Source: Lentzea xinjiangensis (lineage in GTDB: Bacteria > Actinomycetota > Actinomycetes > Mycobacteriales > Pseudonocardiaceae). From it: a stretch of DNA of 64,000 bases. Shown piece after piece: positions 10,043-20,444 of the stretch. The translations under genes were made by a program, and so were the position numbers. Under the pieces are notes generated by a model. The model searched no databases, was not told the origin of the DNA, and saw nothing but the letters and a program-made list of their open reading frames with translations. The stretch's first letter is position 1. Every line of letters starts with the position of its first letter. The DNA lies in the NCBI RefSeq assembly GCF_900110955.1, contig NZ_FOFR01000009.1:248001-312000 (forward strand). Direction: 5' to 3'.

Positions 10043-10942
10043 TCAGATGCCCGCGGAGGACAGCCATTCCTTCGCGACCTTCTCCGGCTCCGGCTTCTCC
10101 GGTGCCGCGAGCTTCTGGTTCAGCTCCAGCAGGGTCTTCGTGTCGAGCTTCTTCGAGATGGCGTTGAGGGTGTCGCGGACCTGCTGCGACGCCTTCTTCT
10201 CGTTGATGAGCGGCACCACGTTCTGCGCGGCGAAGACGTTCTTCGGGTCCTCCAGCACGACGAACTCGTTGGCCTTGATGGCGTAGTCCGTCGTGAACAG
10301 GTCGGCCGCCTGCACCGTGTTGTCCTTCAGGCCCGCGACGGTCACCGGACCGCCGACGTCGAGCGCCTTGAACTCCTTGAACTCGCAGTTGTACTTGGCC
10401 TTCAGGCCCGGCAGGCCGTCCGGGCGGTTCTGGAACTCCGGCGGGCCGCCGAAGACCAGGTCCTTGCAGTACGGCACGAGGTCGTCGAGCGACTTGAGGC
10501 TGTACTGGGCCGCGACCTGCTTGGTGACGACGACCGCGTCCTTGTCCTCCGCGGCCGCCTTGTCGAGCACGACGAGGCCCTGCGGCAGCGCCTTCTTCAG
10601 CGCCGCGTAGACCTCCTCCGAGCCGACCTCGGGCGCCTCCTTGTTGACGTGCTTGAGGAGCACGCCCGTGTACTCGGGGATCAGGTCGATCGAGCCGTCC
10701 TGCACGCCCTTGAAGTACAGCTCGCGGTTGCCGATGTTCATCTTCTTCGAGACCTTGATGCCCTTGGCGGCCAGGGCTTCCGCGTAGATCTCGGCGAGCA
10801 GGCGCGACTCCGGGAAGTTCGCGGAGCCCACGACGATGGTGTCGGTCGGGGCGGGCTCGTTGCCGCCGCCGCTCGACAGCGGGTCACCACCGCACGCCGA
10901 CAGAAGCATCACGGCAGCGACAGCCGTGGCGATGCGCTTCAT
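10043..10942 (-). CDS. Osmolyte/betaine ABC transporter substrate-binding lipoprotein
   Basis: 299 residues of the OpuAC/ProX-like (QAT family) binding proteins. A lipoprotein signal peptide ends in the lipobox LLSAC (Cys17). The mature part starts DTIVVGSANFPESRLLAEIYAEAL and contains IDLIPEYTG, a family hallmark. It captures glycine betaine, choline or a related quaternary amine at the membrane surface and delivers it to the permeases encoded upstream. Its ATG overlaps the preceding permease stop (ATGA). Last gene of a four-gene operon; substrate identity is not resolvable. Confidence 0.9.
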   Translation of the reverse strand: MKRIATAVAAVMLLSACGGDPLSSGGGNEPAPTDTIVVGSANFPESRLLAEIYAEALAAKGIKVSKKMNIGNRELYFKGVQDGSIDLIPEYTGVLLKHVNKEAPEVGSEEVYAALKKALPQGLVVLDKAAAEDKDAVVVTKQVAAQYSLKSLDDLVPYCKDLVFGGPPEFQNRPDGLPGLKAKYNCEFKEFKALDVGGPVTVAGLKDNTVQAADLFTTDYAIKANEFVVLEDPKNVFAAQNVVPLINEKKASQQVRDTLNAISKKLDTKTLLELNQKLAAPEKPEPEKVAKEWLSSAGI

Positions 10943-11604
10943 CTCTTTCCTCCGGTTCCCACTGGACGCAGGCCTGGCGAGACCGTCAGCCGTTGCAGGC
11001 CGGCGAACGCCAGGTCGACGAGAACGGCGAGCAGTGCCACGAGCACCGCGCCGGCGAGCATCTGTCCGAACTCCTGCAGGGCGAGGCCGTCGAAGACGAG
11101 CCTGCCGAGACCACCGGCGCCCGTGTAGGCGGCGATGGTGGCGGTGGCGACGACCTGGAGCGCGGCGCCGCGGAAACCGCCGTAGATCAATGGAAGCGCG
11201 TTCGGGATCTCCACCTGGAGCAGCACGCCCGACTCGCGCATGCCGACACCCCGGGCGGCGTCGACGATCACCGGTTCGACCGCGCGCACGCCGGCGTAGG
11301 TGCCCGCCATGATCGGCGGGACCGCCAGCAGCACCAGCGCGACGTACACCGGGAAGTCACCGAGACCCGCCCACAGCACGACGAGGATCAGCACGGCCGT
11401 CGTCGGCAGCGCCCGCAGCGCGTTGGAGAGCCCGACGATCAGGAAGCCGCCCTTGCCGGTGTGGCCGACGAACGCGCCGAGCGGGATCGCGATGGCCGCG
11501 GCGATCAGCAGCGTCGCGAACGTGTAGAGGGCGTGTTCCAGCAACCGCACCGGGATCCCGGTCGTGCCGGACCAGTTCGCGGGGTCGAAGAGCCAGCCGA
11601 ACAC
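10939..11604 (-). CDS. Osmolyte ABC transporter permease (second)
   Basis: 221 residues with about five or six membrane segments and the binding-protein-dependent permease EAA-type loop (VDAARGVGMRESGVLLQVEIPNALPLIYGGFRGAAL). GTG at 11604 is chosen because GGAGGTGAG stands just upstream and the residues before it are not typical. It lies seven bases after the first permease gene and overlaps the substrate-binding gene. It pairs with the permease at 11612 to form the heterodimeric channel. Confidence 0.9.
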   Translation of the reverse strand: MFGWLFDPANWSGTTGIPVRLLEHALYTFATLLIAAAIAIPLGAFVGHTGKGGFLIVGLSNALRALPTTAVLILVVLWAGLGDFPVYVALVLLAVPPIMAGTYAGVRAVEPVIVDAARGVGMRESGVLLQVEIPNALPLIYGGFRGAALQVVATATIAAYTGAGGLGRLVFDGLALQEFGQMLAGAVLVALLAVLVDLAFAGLQRLTVSPGLRPVGTGGKR

Positions 11605-11611
11605 CCGAGCC

Positions 11612-12246
11612 TCACCTCCCCACTCGCGCCCACGGCGTGAGCACCCGTCCGAGCAGCAACAGCACACCGTCGGCGAGCACCGCGAGCACGACCGTCCCGA
11701 TCAGACCCGCGAGGACCTTCTCGGTGTGGTCGGTCTGGTAGCCCTCGGTGAAGAGCTGGCCGTAGCCGCCGAGGCCGACGAGGGCGCCCACGCTCACCAT
11801 GCTGATGTTCGAGACCGTCGCGACCCGCAGGCCGGCGATCGTCACCGGCAGCGCCAGCGGGAAGTCGACGGTGAGGAACCGCCGCAGCGGCCGGTAGCCC
11901 ATCGCGGTCGCGGCGGCGGTCACGTGCCCCGGCACCGCCGAGAGCGCGTCCGCGACCGAGCGCACCATCAGCGCGACCGTGTAGACCACCAGCGGCACGA
12001 TGACGTTGATCTCGTCGAGGATCCGCACGCCGATCAGCACCGGGGTGATCACGATCAGCGCGATGGACGGGATCGTGAACAGGACGTTGGCCAGCGGGAA
12101 GAGGACCGCGCGCGCCTTCGGGGACCGGCTCGCCCACCAGCCGAGCGGGATGGCGAGCGCGAACCCGGCCAGCACCGGCACGACGGAGAGCCGGAGGTGC
12201 ACCGCGGTGACTTCCCAGAACCTCTCCCAGTTCTCGAGGATCCAGG

Positions 12247-12250
<4 letters not shown>
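11612..12250 (-). CDS. Osmolyte ABC transporter permease (first)
   Basis: 212 residues, OpuBB/ProW-like membrane protein. LSVVPVLAGFALAIPLGWWASRS opens the core, and the coupling loop reads VTAAATAMGYRPLRRFLTVDFPLALPVTIAGLR. The ATG at 12250 overlaps the ATPase stop (ATGA), so the two are coupled. Two different permease subunits beside one ATPase and one lipoprotein is the usual OpuB/OpuC arrangement. Confidence 0.9.
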
Positions 12251-13329
<1,079 letters not shown>

Positions 13330-13460
13330 CCGAAGATCCCTCCGGTCGTGACGGCCACCCCGTTCGGACCGCCCTGGAAGTAGATCCCAAAGACCTTAAC
13401 TCGTTCGGCGTACCCCGGCACAACGTTCCACGATGTGGCAGGCCGTATGGTTTACCGCTT

Positions 13461-15011
13461 GTGACGATCGAGCAGGTTCGGCGGTTGGTGGCGGAACGCG
13501 GAGTGCACGCCCGCAAGCTCCGCGAGGTGTTGTCCCTGCTCAGTGAGGACTGGCACCCGCTGGCGGACCTCGTGCGCCTGCCCGCGGTGCCCCGCCGCAC
13601 GGTCCAGGACCTGCTCAGGGCGCTGGGGGACGACGCCGAATCTTCAGACGACCGTTACCGCATCGCCCCTGGTCTGGTGGCGTCCTACCGCGCCGAGTTC
13701 GGCGTCACAGGTGTCCGCGACCACACCGATGTGCTGCGGCAGATCCTCGTGGACATCGCCGACGTCCCACCGCCGTTGTCCTCGTTGGACCACGTGCAGG
13801 CCACGGCTGAGACCGCTCTCAACCGCGCGGTCTGGCTGGACTCCACGTACGACCTCGCGGGCAAGCGCTTGCTGTGCCTCGGCGACCACGACCTGACCTC
13901 GCTCGCGGTGGCCGCGGTCAACCCCCACGTGTCGATCACGGTGGTGGACCTGGACGAACGCCTGCTGGAGTTCATCGACTCGCGGGCCTCCGCGCGCGGG
14001 CTCGACATCCGGACCTTGCACTGCGACATGCGTTTCGGGTTGCCCACGTCGGTTCCGGAGTCCGCCGACCTCGTCTTCAGCGACCCGCCCTACACGCCGG
14101 AGGGCATGGGCCTCTTCGCCGGACGCGCCGTGGAGGCGCTGGCGGACATCGCCACCGGACGCGTGCTGCTGGCCTACGGCTTCTCCGACCGCACACCCGC
14201 GCTGGGGCTCAAGGTGCAGCAGGAGCTGCAGAAGCTCGGGCTCGTGTTCGAGGCGATCCTGCCCGCGTTCCACCGCTTCGACGGCGCGCAGGCCATCGGG
14301 TCCGCGGCCGACCTGTACGTCTGCCGCCCGACCGGACGGCGTGCGGTGGCCGGCGGCACGCGGATCTACACGCACGGCGCGCAGTCCGTGGAGTCGTCCG
14401 GCCCGGCCAAGGAAGCCCTGGCCGCCCTGTCCGACCTGGCTCCGCGGCCGGAGTCCTCGCCACCGCCGAAGCCGCGGGCGGCGGGCTGGGCCGAGCCGGT
14501 GGGCAAGGGCGCGGCGTCGCTGGCCGTCGACCTGTCGGCGGATCCGGGACCGTGGCTGCTGCGGACGCTGCTGTCGTCGTCGCCGGCGCGGTTGGCCTGC
14601 CTCGTGCCGAACAACCACCCGGCGGTGTCGTCGGAGGCGGGGCAGAAGGAGCTCCAGGAACTCGTGGCGACGCGGTTCAAGCTCAAGTTCCTGCGCAACA
14701 ACCCCGACGCCAAGACGACGATCGTCGTCGCCGACCAGGTGCTGACCGGCACGCTGTCGCTGGGCGAGCGCACGGTCCGCGAGGTGCTGATGAAGGCGCA
14801 CGGCAAGCTGCGCAACGTGTGGCGCGAGGCGTTGATCACGGCGTCGCAGGGCTTGCTGACCAAGAAGCAGGCGGCGGAGATCATCGACAACGCCGAGGTG
14901 GCGTCGGACGACCTCGAACTGCGGCTGGTCGACCTGCCGAAGCACCGGATCGCCGCGCTGCTGCCCGAGATCTCAGCCAGCGCGCGGTATGTGGAGCGGC
15001 CCGAGGGCTAG
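13461..15011 (+). CDS. Branched-chain polyamine synthase-like protein (BpsA/DUF43-type aminopropyltransferase fold)
   Basis: 516 residues. Residues 1-75 look like a winged-helix domain. A Rossmann domain follows with LCLGDHDLTSLAVA (GDHD 141-144), VVDLDERLLEFI and SDPPYTPEG (208-215). These match the order of motifs in archaeal and thermophile N4-bis(aminopropyl)spermidine synthase (GDDD, DIDERL, DPPE/T), usually annotated in actinobacteria as putative methyltransferase. Residues from about 300 to 516 are an extension absent from the archaeal enzyme (about 350 residues). GTG start at 13461. Its last 39 bases overlap the convergent GGDEF-EAL gene. Function inferred; a different small-molecule transferase is possible. 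Confidence 0.75.
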   Translation: MTIEQVRRLVAERGVHARKLREVLSLLSEDWHPLADLVRLPAVPRRTVQDLLRALGDDAESSDDRYRIAPGLVASYRAEFGVTGVRDHTDVLRQILVDIADVPPPLSSLDHVQATAETALNRAVWLDSTYDLAGKRLLCLGDHDLTSLAVAAVNPHVSITVVDLDERLLEFIDSRASARGLDIRTLHCDMRFGLPTSVPESADLVFSDPPYTPEGMGLFAGRAVEALADIATGRVLLAYGFSDRTPALGLKVQQELQKLGLVFEAILPAFHRFDGAQAIGSAADLYVCRPTGRRAVAGGTRIYTHGAQSVESSGPAKEALAALSDLAPRPESSPPPKPRAAGWAEPVGKGAASLAVDLSADPGPWLLRTLLSSSPARLACLVPNNHPAVSSEAGQKELQELVATRFKLKFLRNNPDAKTTIVVADQVLTGTLSLGERTVREVLMKAHGKLRNVWREALITASQGLLTKKQAAEIIDNAEVASDDLELRLVDLPKHRIAALLPEISASARYVERPEG

Positions 15012-18000
15012 CAGCGCGCGGAACTCCTTGGGCGGCACCGGGCGCGAGAACAGCCATCCCTGGTAGGCGTCCACGCCGACCCCGCGCAGCACGTGGAACT
15101 GCGTGGCCGTCTCGACGCCCTCGGCCACGCACTTGCGCCCCATCGCCCTGGCCATGTCCACGACGGCGCGGGCGACGGCGAAGTCCGAGGAGTCGTTGCC
15201 CACCCCGGAGACGAAGCGCCGGTCCACCTTGATGATCTGCGCCGGCAGGTCCTTGAGCCGCGCGAGCGACGAGTAGCCGGTGCCGAAGTCGTCCACGGCG
15301 AACTGCACGCCGCGCTGCACCAGCTCGTCCATCGACTGCCGCACGCGCGAGGGCAGGTCGACGAACGCGGTCTCGACGAGCTCCAGCACCACGCGTTCCC
15401 ACGGGACGCCGGACTCCAGGATCGCGTTCGAGACGATGTCGACGAACTCCGGGTCGCCCGGCACCAGACCGGCCAGGTTCACCGCGACGGACACCGGGCG
15501 GCCGTCGGGCGCCGGCCAGGTCGCGGCCTCCTTCAGCGCCGTCCGCAGCACCCACCGGTCGAGCTCGCGCATCAGGTCGCCCTGCTCGGCGACGGGCAGG
15601 AACACGTCCGGCGGCAGCAGGCCGCGGTCGGGGTGCGGCCAGCGCACCAGGGCCTCGGCGGTGAGCACCGCGCCGTCCACGCCGACGACCGGCTGGAAGT
15701 GCAGCGCCAGGCCGTCGTGCTGCAAGGCGTCCCGGAGCTGGCCTTCGAGGTGCACCTGGCGGTCCGCGGAGGCGATCAACGCGGCCGAGGCGAGCGCCAC
15801 GCGCCCGGCGCCGTTGCGCTTGGCCTCGAACATCGCGGCGTCGGCGAACCGGAGCAGGTCGGCGCCGTTGGCCCGCGAGCCGTTCGGCACCGCGGCGCCG
15901 ATCGAGGCCGAGACCCGGACGAGCTGGCCGTGCACGGGAACGGCGGTCCGCAGCAGCGACGCGACCTTGGTGGCGAGCGCGTCGACGCCGCCGACCGAGT
16001 CGATGTCCTCGCAGATGATCACGTACTCGTCGCCGGACAGCCTGGCCGCGGTGCAGCCGTCGGGCAGGCCGCCCTCCAGCCGCCTCGCCAGCGCCACGAG
16101 CAGCTCGTCGCCCGCGTCGTGGCCGAGGGAGTCGTTGACGCGCTTGAAGTTGTCGATGTCGCAGAAGAAGACGGCGACCTTGGCGCGGCCGGGGCCCTCG
16201 AGCAGCCTGCCGAGGATCTCCTTCACCAGCGCGCGGTTCGGCAGACCCGTCAGCTCGTCGTGGGTGGCCTGGTGGCGCAACGCCTCGGCGGCGCGGCGGC
16301 GTTCGGTGATGTCCAGGAACACGATCAGCCAGAAGCGGCGGCCGTCGTCCTGCACGGACAGCGCGATGTGCAGCTCGCAGTAGACCTTCTCGCCGTCGGG
16401 GCGGACGAGGATGCGTTGCGGGATCTTCTGCGTGCGCTCGGCGGCCCACTGCAGGCCCGGCGAGGTGTCCTCGGGGTGGGTGAGCTGCTCGGCGGTCATG
16501 CCGCGGAGCTGTTCCAGCTCCATGCCGAGCAGGTCGCACAACGCGTCGTTGGCGTCGACCAGGCGCTCGCCCTCGTCGAACAGGCCGATGCCGACGGGCG
16601 TGACGGAGACCAGGTCGGTGAAGCGCTGCGAGGACCGCTTCATGCGGGCCTCTGCCGCGCGCTGCTCGGTGACGTCCTGGGCGGTGCCCACGGCGAGCTG
16701 CTTGCCGCGGTCGTCGTGGACGATCATGCCGTGGCAGCGGAAGATGCGCGTCGAGCCGTCGCGGCGGATCACGCGGTGCTCGCACTGCACGGCGACCTCG
16801 TCGACGGGGAGCTGGCGCCACAGGTCGTCGACCCAGCCGCGGTCCTCGGGGTGCACGAGGTCGAGGTAGTACCGGTAGGAGCCCGCGACGTCGGCGGGGA
16901 TGTCGTAGAGCTCGCGCAGCATGTCCGACCACACGACGTCGCCGGTCGCCGGGTCCCACTCCCACATGCCGAGGCGGGCGGCCTGCTGGGCGTCCGCCAA
17001 TCTTCGGCGGTCCTCGCGCATCTGGCGTTCCAGCGCGCGTGCCTCGGTGACGTCCTGGATGGTGCCGTGGTAGCGCTCGATGCGGCCGGACGGCGCCAGC
17101 TCCGCGCGGGCCCGGCACATGTAGACGCGCTCGCCGAGCTCGCTGCGGACCTCGACCTCGACCGGGGCGTCGTCCTTGGTGTGCAGCAGCCGGTGGCGGA
17201 GCTCCTTCACGGCCTCCCGGTCGTCGGGGTGCACGCCGCTGAGGAGGTCGTCGTCGGGCGTCATGCCCAGCTCGGCGTACATCTCCAGCAGCACCTCGCT
17301 GCGGTGCACGGCGCGGGTGCCGGTCTCGTACGCCCAGCTCCCGATGCGGGCGATGCGCTGCGCCTCGAGCAGCCGCGCCCGTTCCTGAGCGAGCTCGCTG
17401 GCCGCGCGCTTGGACTCGGTGATGTCGCGGATGTAGCCGGTGATCTTGTCGAGCTGGCCGCCGTCGGTGAGCCTCGCCTCTGCGACGCCGCGGATCCACC
17501 GGAGCTGGCCGTCCGGGCGCACGATCCGGTACTCGATGTCGATCGGGTCGCCGGTGATCTCGCGGCCGTGCCAGTACGTCGCGACCATGTCGTAGTCGTC
17601 GGGGTGCACGACGTCGAGGACCGCCTGCGCACCGGGCACGACCGCGCCGCGGTCGACGCCGAGCAGCTCGTAGTGCGTGTCCGACCAGACGGTCAGGCCG
17701 GTCTCGGGGTCGTACTCCCACGAGCCCAGCTCCGCGACCCGCTGGACCTTGCGCAGCCGGCGCTGTTCGTCGCGCAACGCGTCCGCGGCGGCGGCGAGGT
17801 CGGAGACGTCGATCAGCAGGACGGCCTGCAGGCCCGTCCCCGCAACGGCGTGGCGGGCGACGCGCACCGGCAGCGCGGTGCCGTCGGCGCAGGCGAGCCG
17901 CAGGTCGGACTGGTTGCCCAGGAGCAGCTCGCCGAGCGGGTGCCCGACGAGGTCGTCGGCTCCCTGCGCACCCGCGAGGTCCACGGCCGCGGGGTTCGCC

Positions 18001-18149
18001 TGCATGACGACGCCCTTCGCGTCGACCAGCAGGGACGGCGCGTCGGGCAAGGTCAGCCCGTCCAGCGTCACCGGAGGCTTCCCCAACGCGGGCGCGGCCG
18101 TCCGTGCCCGGCCGTTCACCACCGTCGCGCGTCCTACCCACTTGGGCAC
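14973..18149 (-). CDS. Multi-PAS GGDEF-EAL cyclic-di-GMP protein
   Basis: About 1058 residues, apparently cytosolic. At least four PAS/PAC units occupy residues 25-610, three with the repeated start LGSWEYDP / IGSWAYET / LGMWEWDP. A GGDEF domain (HDELTGLPNRALVKEIL, signature SGDEY in place of GGDEF) and a C-terminal EAL domain (AEALVRW, DDFGTGYSSL, AEGVET) follow. EAL residues look intact, favouring phosphodiesterase activity; SGDEY keeps the key acidic pair but cyclase activity is uncertain, and no RxxD inhibitory site is visible. The GTG at 18149 follows a GAGAGGGTGGG site. It probably tunes c-di-GMP and development in response to a ligand or redox cue. Confidence 0.92.
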   Translation of the reverse strand: MPKWVGRATVVNGRARTAAPALGKPPVTLDGLTLPDAPSLLVDAKGVVMQANPAAVDLAGAQGADDLVGHPLGELLLGNQSDLRLACADGTALPVRVARHAVAGTGLQAVLLIDVSDLAAAADALRDEQRRLRKVQRVAELGSWEYDPETGLTVWSDTHYELLGVDRGAVVPGAQAVLDVVHPDDYDMVATYWHGREITGDPIDIEYRIVRPDGQLRWIRGVAEARLTDGGQLDKITGYIRDITESKRAASELAQERARLLEAQRIARIGSWAYETGTRAVHRSEVLLEMYAELGMTPDDDLLSGVHPDDREAVKELRHRLLHTKDDAPVEVEVRSELGERVYMCRARAELAPSGRIERYHGTIQDVTEARALERQMREDRRRLADAQQAARLGMWEWDPATGDVVWSDMLRELYDIPADVAGSYRYYLDLVHPEDRGWVDDLWRQLPVDEVAVQCEHRVIRRDGSTRIFRCHGMIVHDDRGKQLAVGTAQDVTEQRAAEARMKRSSQRFTDLVSVTPVGIGLFDEGERLVDANDALCDLLGMELEQLRGMTAEQLTHPEDTSPGLQWAAERTQKIPQRILVRPDGEKVYCELHIALSVQDDGRRFWLIVFLDITERRRAAEALRHQATHDELTGLPNRALVKEILGRLLEGPGRAKVAVFFCDIDNFKRVNDSLGHDAGDELLVALARRLEGGLPDGCTAARLSGDEYVIICEDIDSVGGVDALATKVASLLRTAVPVHGQLVRVSASIGAAVPNGSRANGADLLRFADAAMFEAKRNGAGRVALASAALIASADRQVHLEGQLRDALQHDGLALHFQPVVGVDGAVLTAEALVRWPHPDRGLLPPDVFLPVAEQGDLMRELDRWVLRTALKEAATWPAPDGRPVSVAVNLAGLVPGDPEFVDIVSNAILESGVPWERVVLELVETAFVDLPSRVRQSMDELVQRGVQFAVDDFGTGYSSLARLKDLPAQIIKVDRRFVSGVGNDSSDFAVARAVVDMARAMGRKCVAEGVETATQFHVLRGVGVDAYQGWLFSRPVPPKEFRALLALGPLHIPRAG

Positions 18150-18373
18150 CGACCCACCCTCTCCCGCATCAGCCGCCCGCGGCAATTCGGGTGGGCACGA
18201 CAACGGCACCCGAACGGCGGCAAACACGAACCCTCTCCCCGGGTGTTCTCCCGAGGAGAGGGACGGTAGCGCTTCGGAGCGTCATCGCCCACCCCTGCAC
18301 GGGTTAACGAAAAGCCACGTTCGTGGTTCCGGTTCCCGGCAACTTGCAAAAGGGTGGCAAATGCGGATGCGGG

Positions 18374-19570
18374 TCAGGCGACGCCGTCGGCCTTCGCCGC
18401 AACCGCCACAGCTGCGGCAACCTCGGGCCCGACGCGCGGGTCCAGGGCGGACGGAACAATTCGGTCTGGGCCCAAATCATCTTTCGCGACGGCCAGAATG
18501 GCATCCGCGGCCGCGAGTTTCATGCCTTCGGTGATCCGTCGCGCGCCCGCGTCGAGAGCCCCGCGGAAAATGCCGGGGAACGCGAGCACGTTGTTGATCT
18601 GGTTCGGGAAGTCGCTGCGGCCGGTCGCGACGATCGCGGCGTGCCGGCCGGCGACCTCCGGGTGCACCTCGGGGTCGGGGTTCGAGAGCGCGAAGACGAT
18701 CGAGCCGGGCGCCATGTTCGCGATCAGGTCCTCCGGGACCTTCGACGACGACACGCCGATGAAGACGTCCGCGCCGCGCAGGGCGACGTCGATGCCGCCT
18801 TCCAGCCCGCTGTGGTTCGTGATCGCCGCGATCTCCTCCTTGACCGGGTTGAGCCCGGCCCTGCCGGTGCGCACGATGCCGCGCGAGTCGAGCAGCGTGA
18901 CCTCGCCGGCGCCGGCGGCGATGAGGATCTTGGCGATCGCGATGCCCGCGGCGCCCGCACCGGAGATGACCACCCGCTGGTCGCCGATGCTCTTGCCGAG
19001 GACCTCGTTGGCGCCGTTGAGCGCGGCGAGCGACACGACGGCGGTGCCGTGCTGGTCGTCGTGCATGACGGGGCAGTCGAGCGCCTCGATGAGCTTCCGC
19101 TCCAGCTCGAAGCAGCGCGGCGCGGAGACGTCCTCCAGGTTGACCGCGCCGAACGACGGGCGCAGCCGGACCAGCGTCTCGACGATCTCGTCCACGTCCG
19201 TCGTGTTCAGCACGAGCGGGATGGAGTCGAGGCCGCCGAACGTCTTGAACAGCGCGGACTTGCCCTCCATGACGGGCAGCGACGCGCTCGGGCCGATGTC
19301 GCCGAGACCGAGCACCGCGGTGCCGTCGCTCACGACGGCGACCAGGCGGTGGGCCCACGTGTACTTGGCGGCGAGCGAGGCGTCCTGCGCGATGGCCTGG
19401 CTCACCCGCGCGACACCGGGTGTGTAGGCGATGGACAGCGCTTTCGGGTCAGCGAGCGAGGCGGTCGCACCGACCTCGAGCTTCCCGCCCAGGTGCGCGT
19501 TGAAGATCTCCTCGTCCGTCAGCTTCGTCGGATCGGAGTTCTCGGTACGGGCTTCGTTCACTGCTGTCAC
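18374..19570 (-). CDS. NAD(P)-dependent malic enzyme
   Basis: 398 residues of the short bacterial malic enzyme form: oxidative decarboxylation of malate to pyruvate. SIAYTPGVARVSQAI, VVSDGTAVLGLGDIG, PVMHDDQHGTA and the nucleotide fold VVISGAGAAGIAIAKIL are all present. There is no C-terminal phosphotransacetylase domain. GTG start at 19570. Stands alone, preceded by a long leader region with a TetR-type palindrome (19831-19846). Confidence 0.94.
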   Translation of the reverse strand: MTAVNEARTENSDPTKLTDEEIFNAHLGGKLEVGATASLADPKALSIAYTPGVARVSQAIAQDASLAAKYTWAHRLVAVVSDGTAVLGLGDIGPSASLPVMEGKSALFKTFGGLDSIPLVLNTTDVDEIVETLVRLRPSFGAVNLEDVSAPRCFELERKLIEALDCPVMHDDQHGTAVVSLAALNGANEVLGKSIGDQRVVISGAGAAGIAIAKILIAAGAGEVTLLDSRGIVRTGRAGLNPVKEEIAAITNHSGLEGGIDVALRGADVFIGVSSSKVPEDLIANMAPGSIVFALSNPDPEVHPEVAGRHAAIVATGRSDFPNQINNVLAFPGIFRGALDAGARRITEGMKLAAADAILAVAKDDLGPDRIVPSALDPRVGPEVAAAVAVAAKADGVA

Positions 19571-20068
19571 GGCGTCCCTCCTGCGGTGCGGGCGGCGTAG
19601 TGGCCCGAAGTGGGCTCATCACCAAACGGCGCACCGGCCCAGCGTTGTCACGCCGGGTGCACGGGGCCTGGAGACTCGGTCGACGACCTCCGACGAGTTG
19701 TGCCGGAGGACTGCCCGAGTGATGCGGGTGGAGCGAAGTGTGGCAGGGTCGCGCTCCGCTGTCTGCGGCGGGGATCACACTTTTTCCGCAGGTCAGAGGG
19801 CATGTAGCAAGACGTCCGTCCGGTTTTCTGAACCGACCGGTCAGTTTCCGCAGGCAGGAAGCACCCGATCGGTCAAGAAACTTTGACGCCTCAGAGTGAC
19901 GACGCACGGGCGAGTTCGCTCAAAATTGACGGCGCGTTCCAGTTCGTTCCCCGGACTTCATCCCCTGAGCCCCGGTTCCGTCCGCCAGGGGACGGATTTC
20001 CTGCCCTTGCGGGCCGAGTACGCCTCTCGGCCACGGCGTGGGCGTGTGAGGGTGTGCCGCGACGCCCC
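19571..20068. other. 498-bp intergenic region upstream of malic enzyme
   Basis: No convincing gene on either strand. It contains the palindrome at 19831-19846 and must hold the malic-enzyme promoter. The tail next to sodX is GC-rich and the middle (about 19770-19900) is relatively A/T-rich, as expected of a promoter. Confidence 0.5.
19831..19846. promoter_or_regulatory. TetR-type operator candidate AACCGACCGGTCAGTT
   Basis: A 16-bp palindrome with seven of eight matching half-site pairs, centred on GACCGGTC, about 260 bp upstream of the malic-enzyme start. The form is typical of TetR/AcrR operators. No TetR gene is in the window, so the regulator is unknown. Confidence 0.45.
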
Positions 20069-20371
20069 TCACAGCCTGATCCGGGGCCGCGGCCACAGCC
20101 GCGCCCTGACGACTCCGAGCACCTCGGCGGGCCCGAGCTGCCCGGAGTCCGTGCTCGCGTAGGGGTTGTCCCCCACCACGTGCCAGCCGCCGTCCACTTG
20201 ATGAGAGGCACGTTTGACGGACAGCTGATCCGGTCTGCCCGCCCACCTGACCAGGACGACGTCGTTGGGCCGGGGCTGCGCACCCCACCTGACCAGCACG
20301 ATGTCCTCGTCGCGCAGGGCAGGCGCCATCGAGGGCCCCCTGACGAGCACCGTGGAGAGACGTGGTCTCAA
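20069..20371 (-). CDS. sodX: Nickel-type superoxide dismutase maturation protease
   Basis: 100-residue S24/S26-type peptidase. GPSMAPAL contains the catalytic Ser and VSVKR/LSVKRASH the general-base Lys; VVGDNPYASTDSGQLGPAEVLG is the signal-peptidase tail motif. It removes the N-terminal propeptide of SodN so that His1 can bind nickel. TTG start at 20371 after AAGGTGA; divergent from sodN with 73 bp between, the arrangement known from Streptomyces. No membrane segment. Confidence 0.92.
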   Translation of the reverse strand: MRPRLSTVLVRGPSMAPALRDEDIVLVRWGAQPRPNDVVLVRWAGRPDQLSVKRASHQVDGGWHVVGDNPYASTDSGQLGPAEVLGVVRARLWPRPRIRL

Positions 20372-20444
20372 CGATCACCTTCCGCGCGGCCGGAGTAGGG
20401 TCCTTCTTGTCGGAGCATCCACTGTTTTCATTCTGGGAGGAACG

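Noticed and set aside
20372..20444. Nickel-responsive Nur operator between sodX and sodN
   Set aside because: Expected from Streptomyces, but no TTGCA-N5-TGCAA or close variant is visible in the 73 bp.
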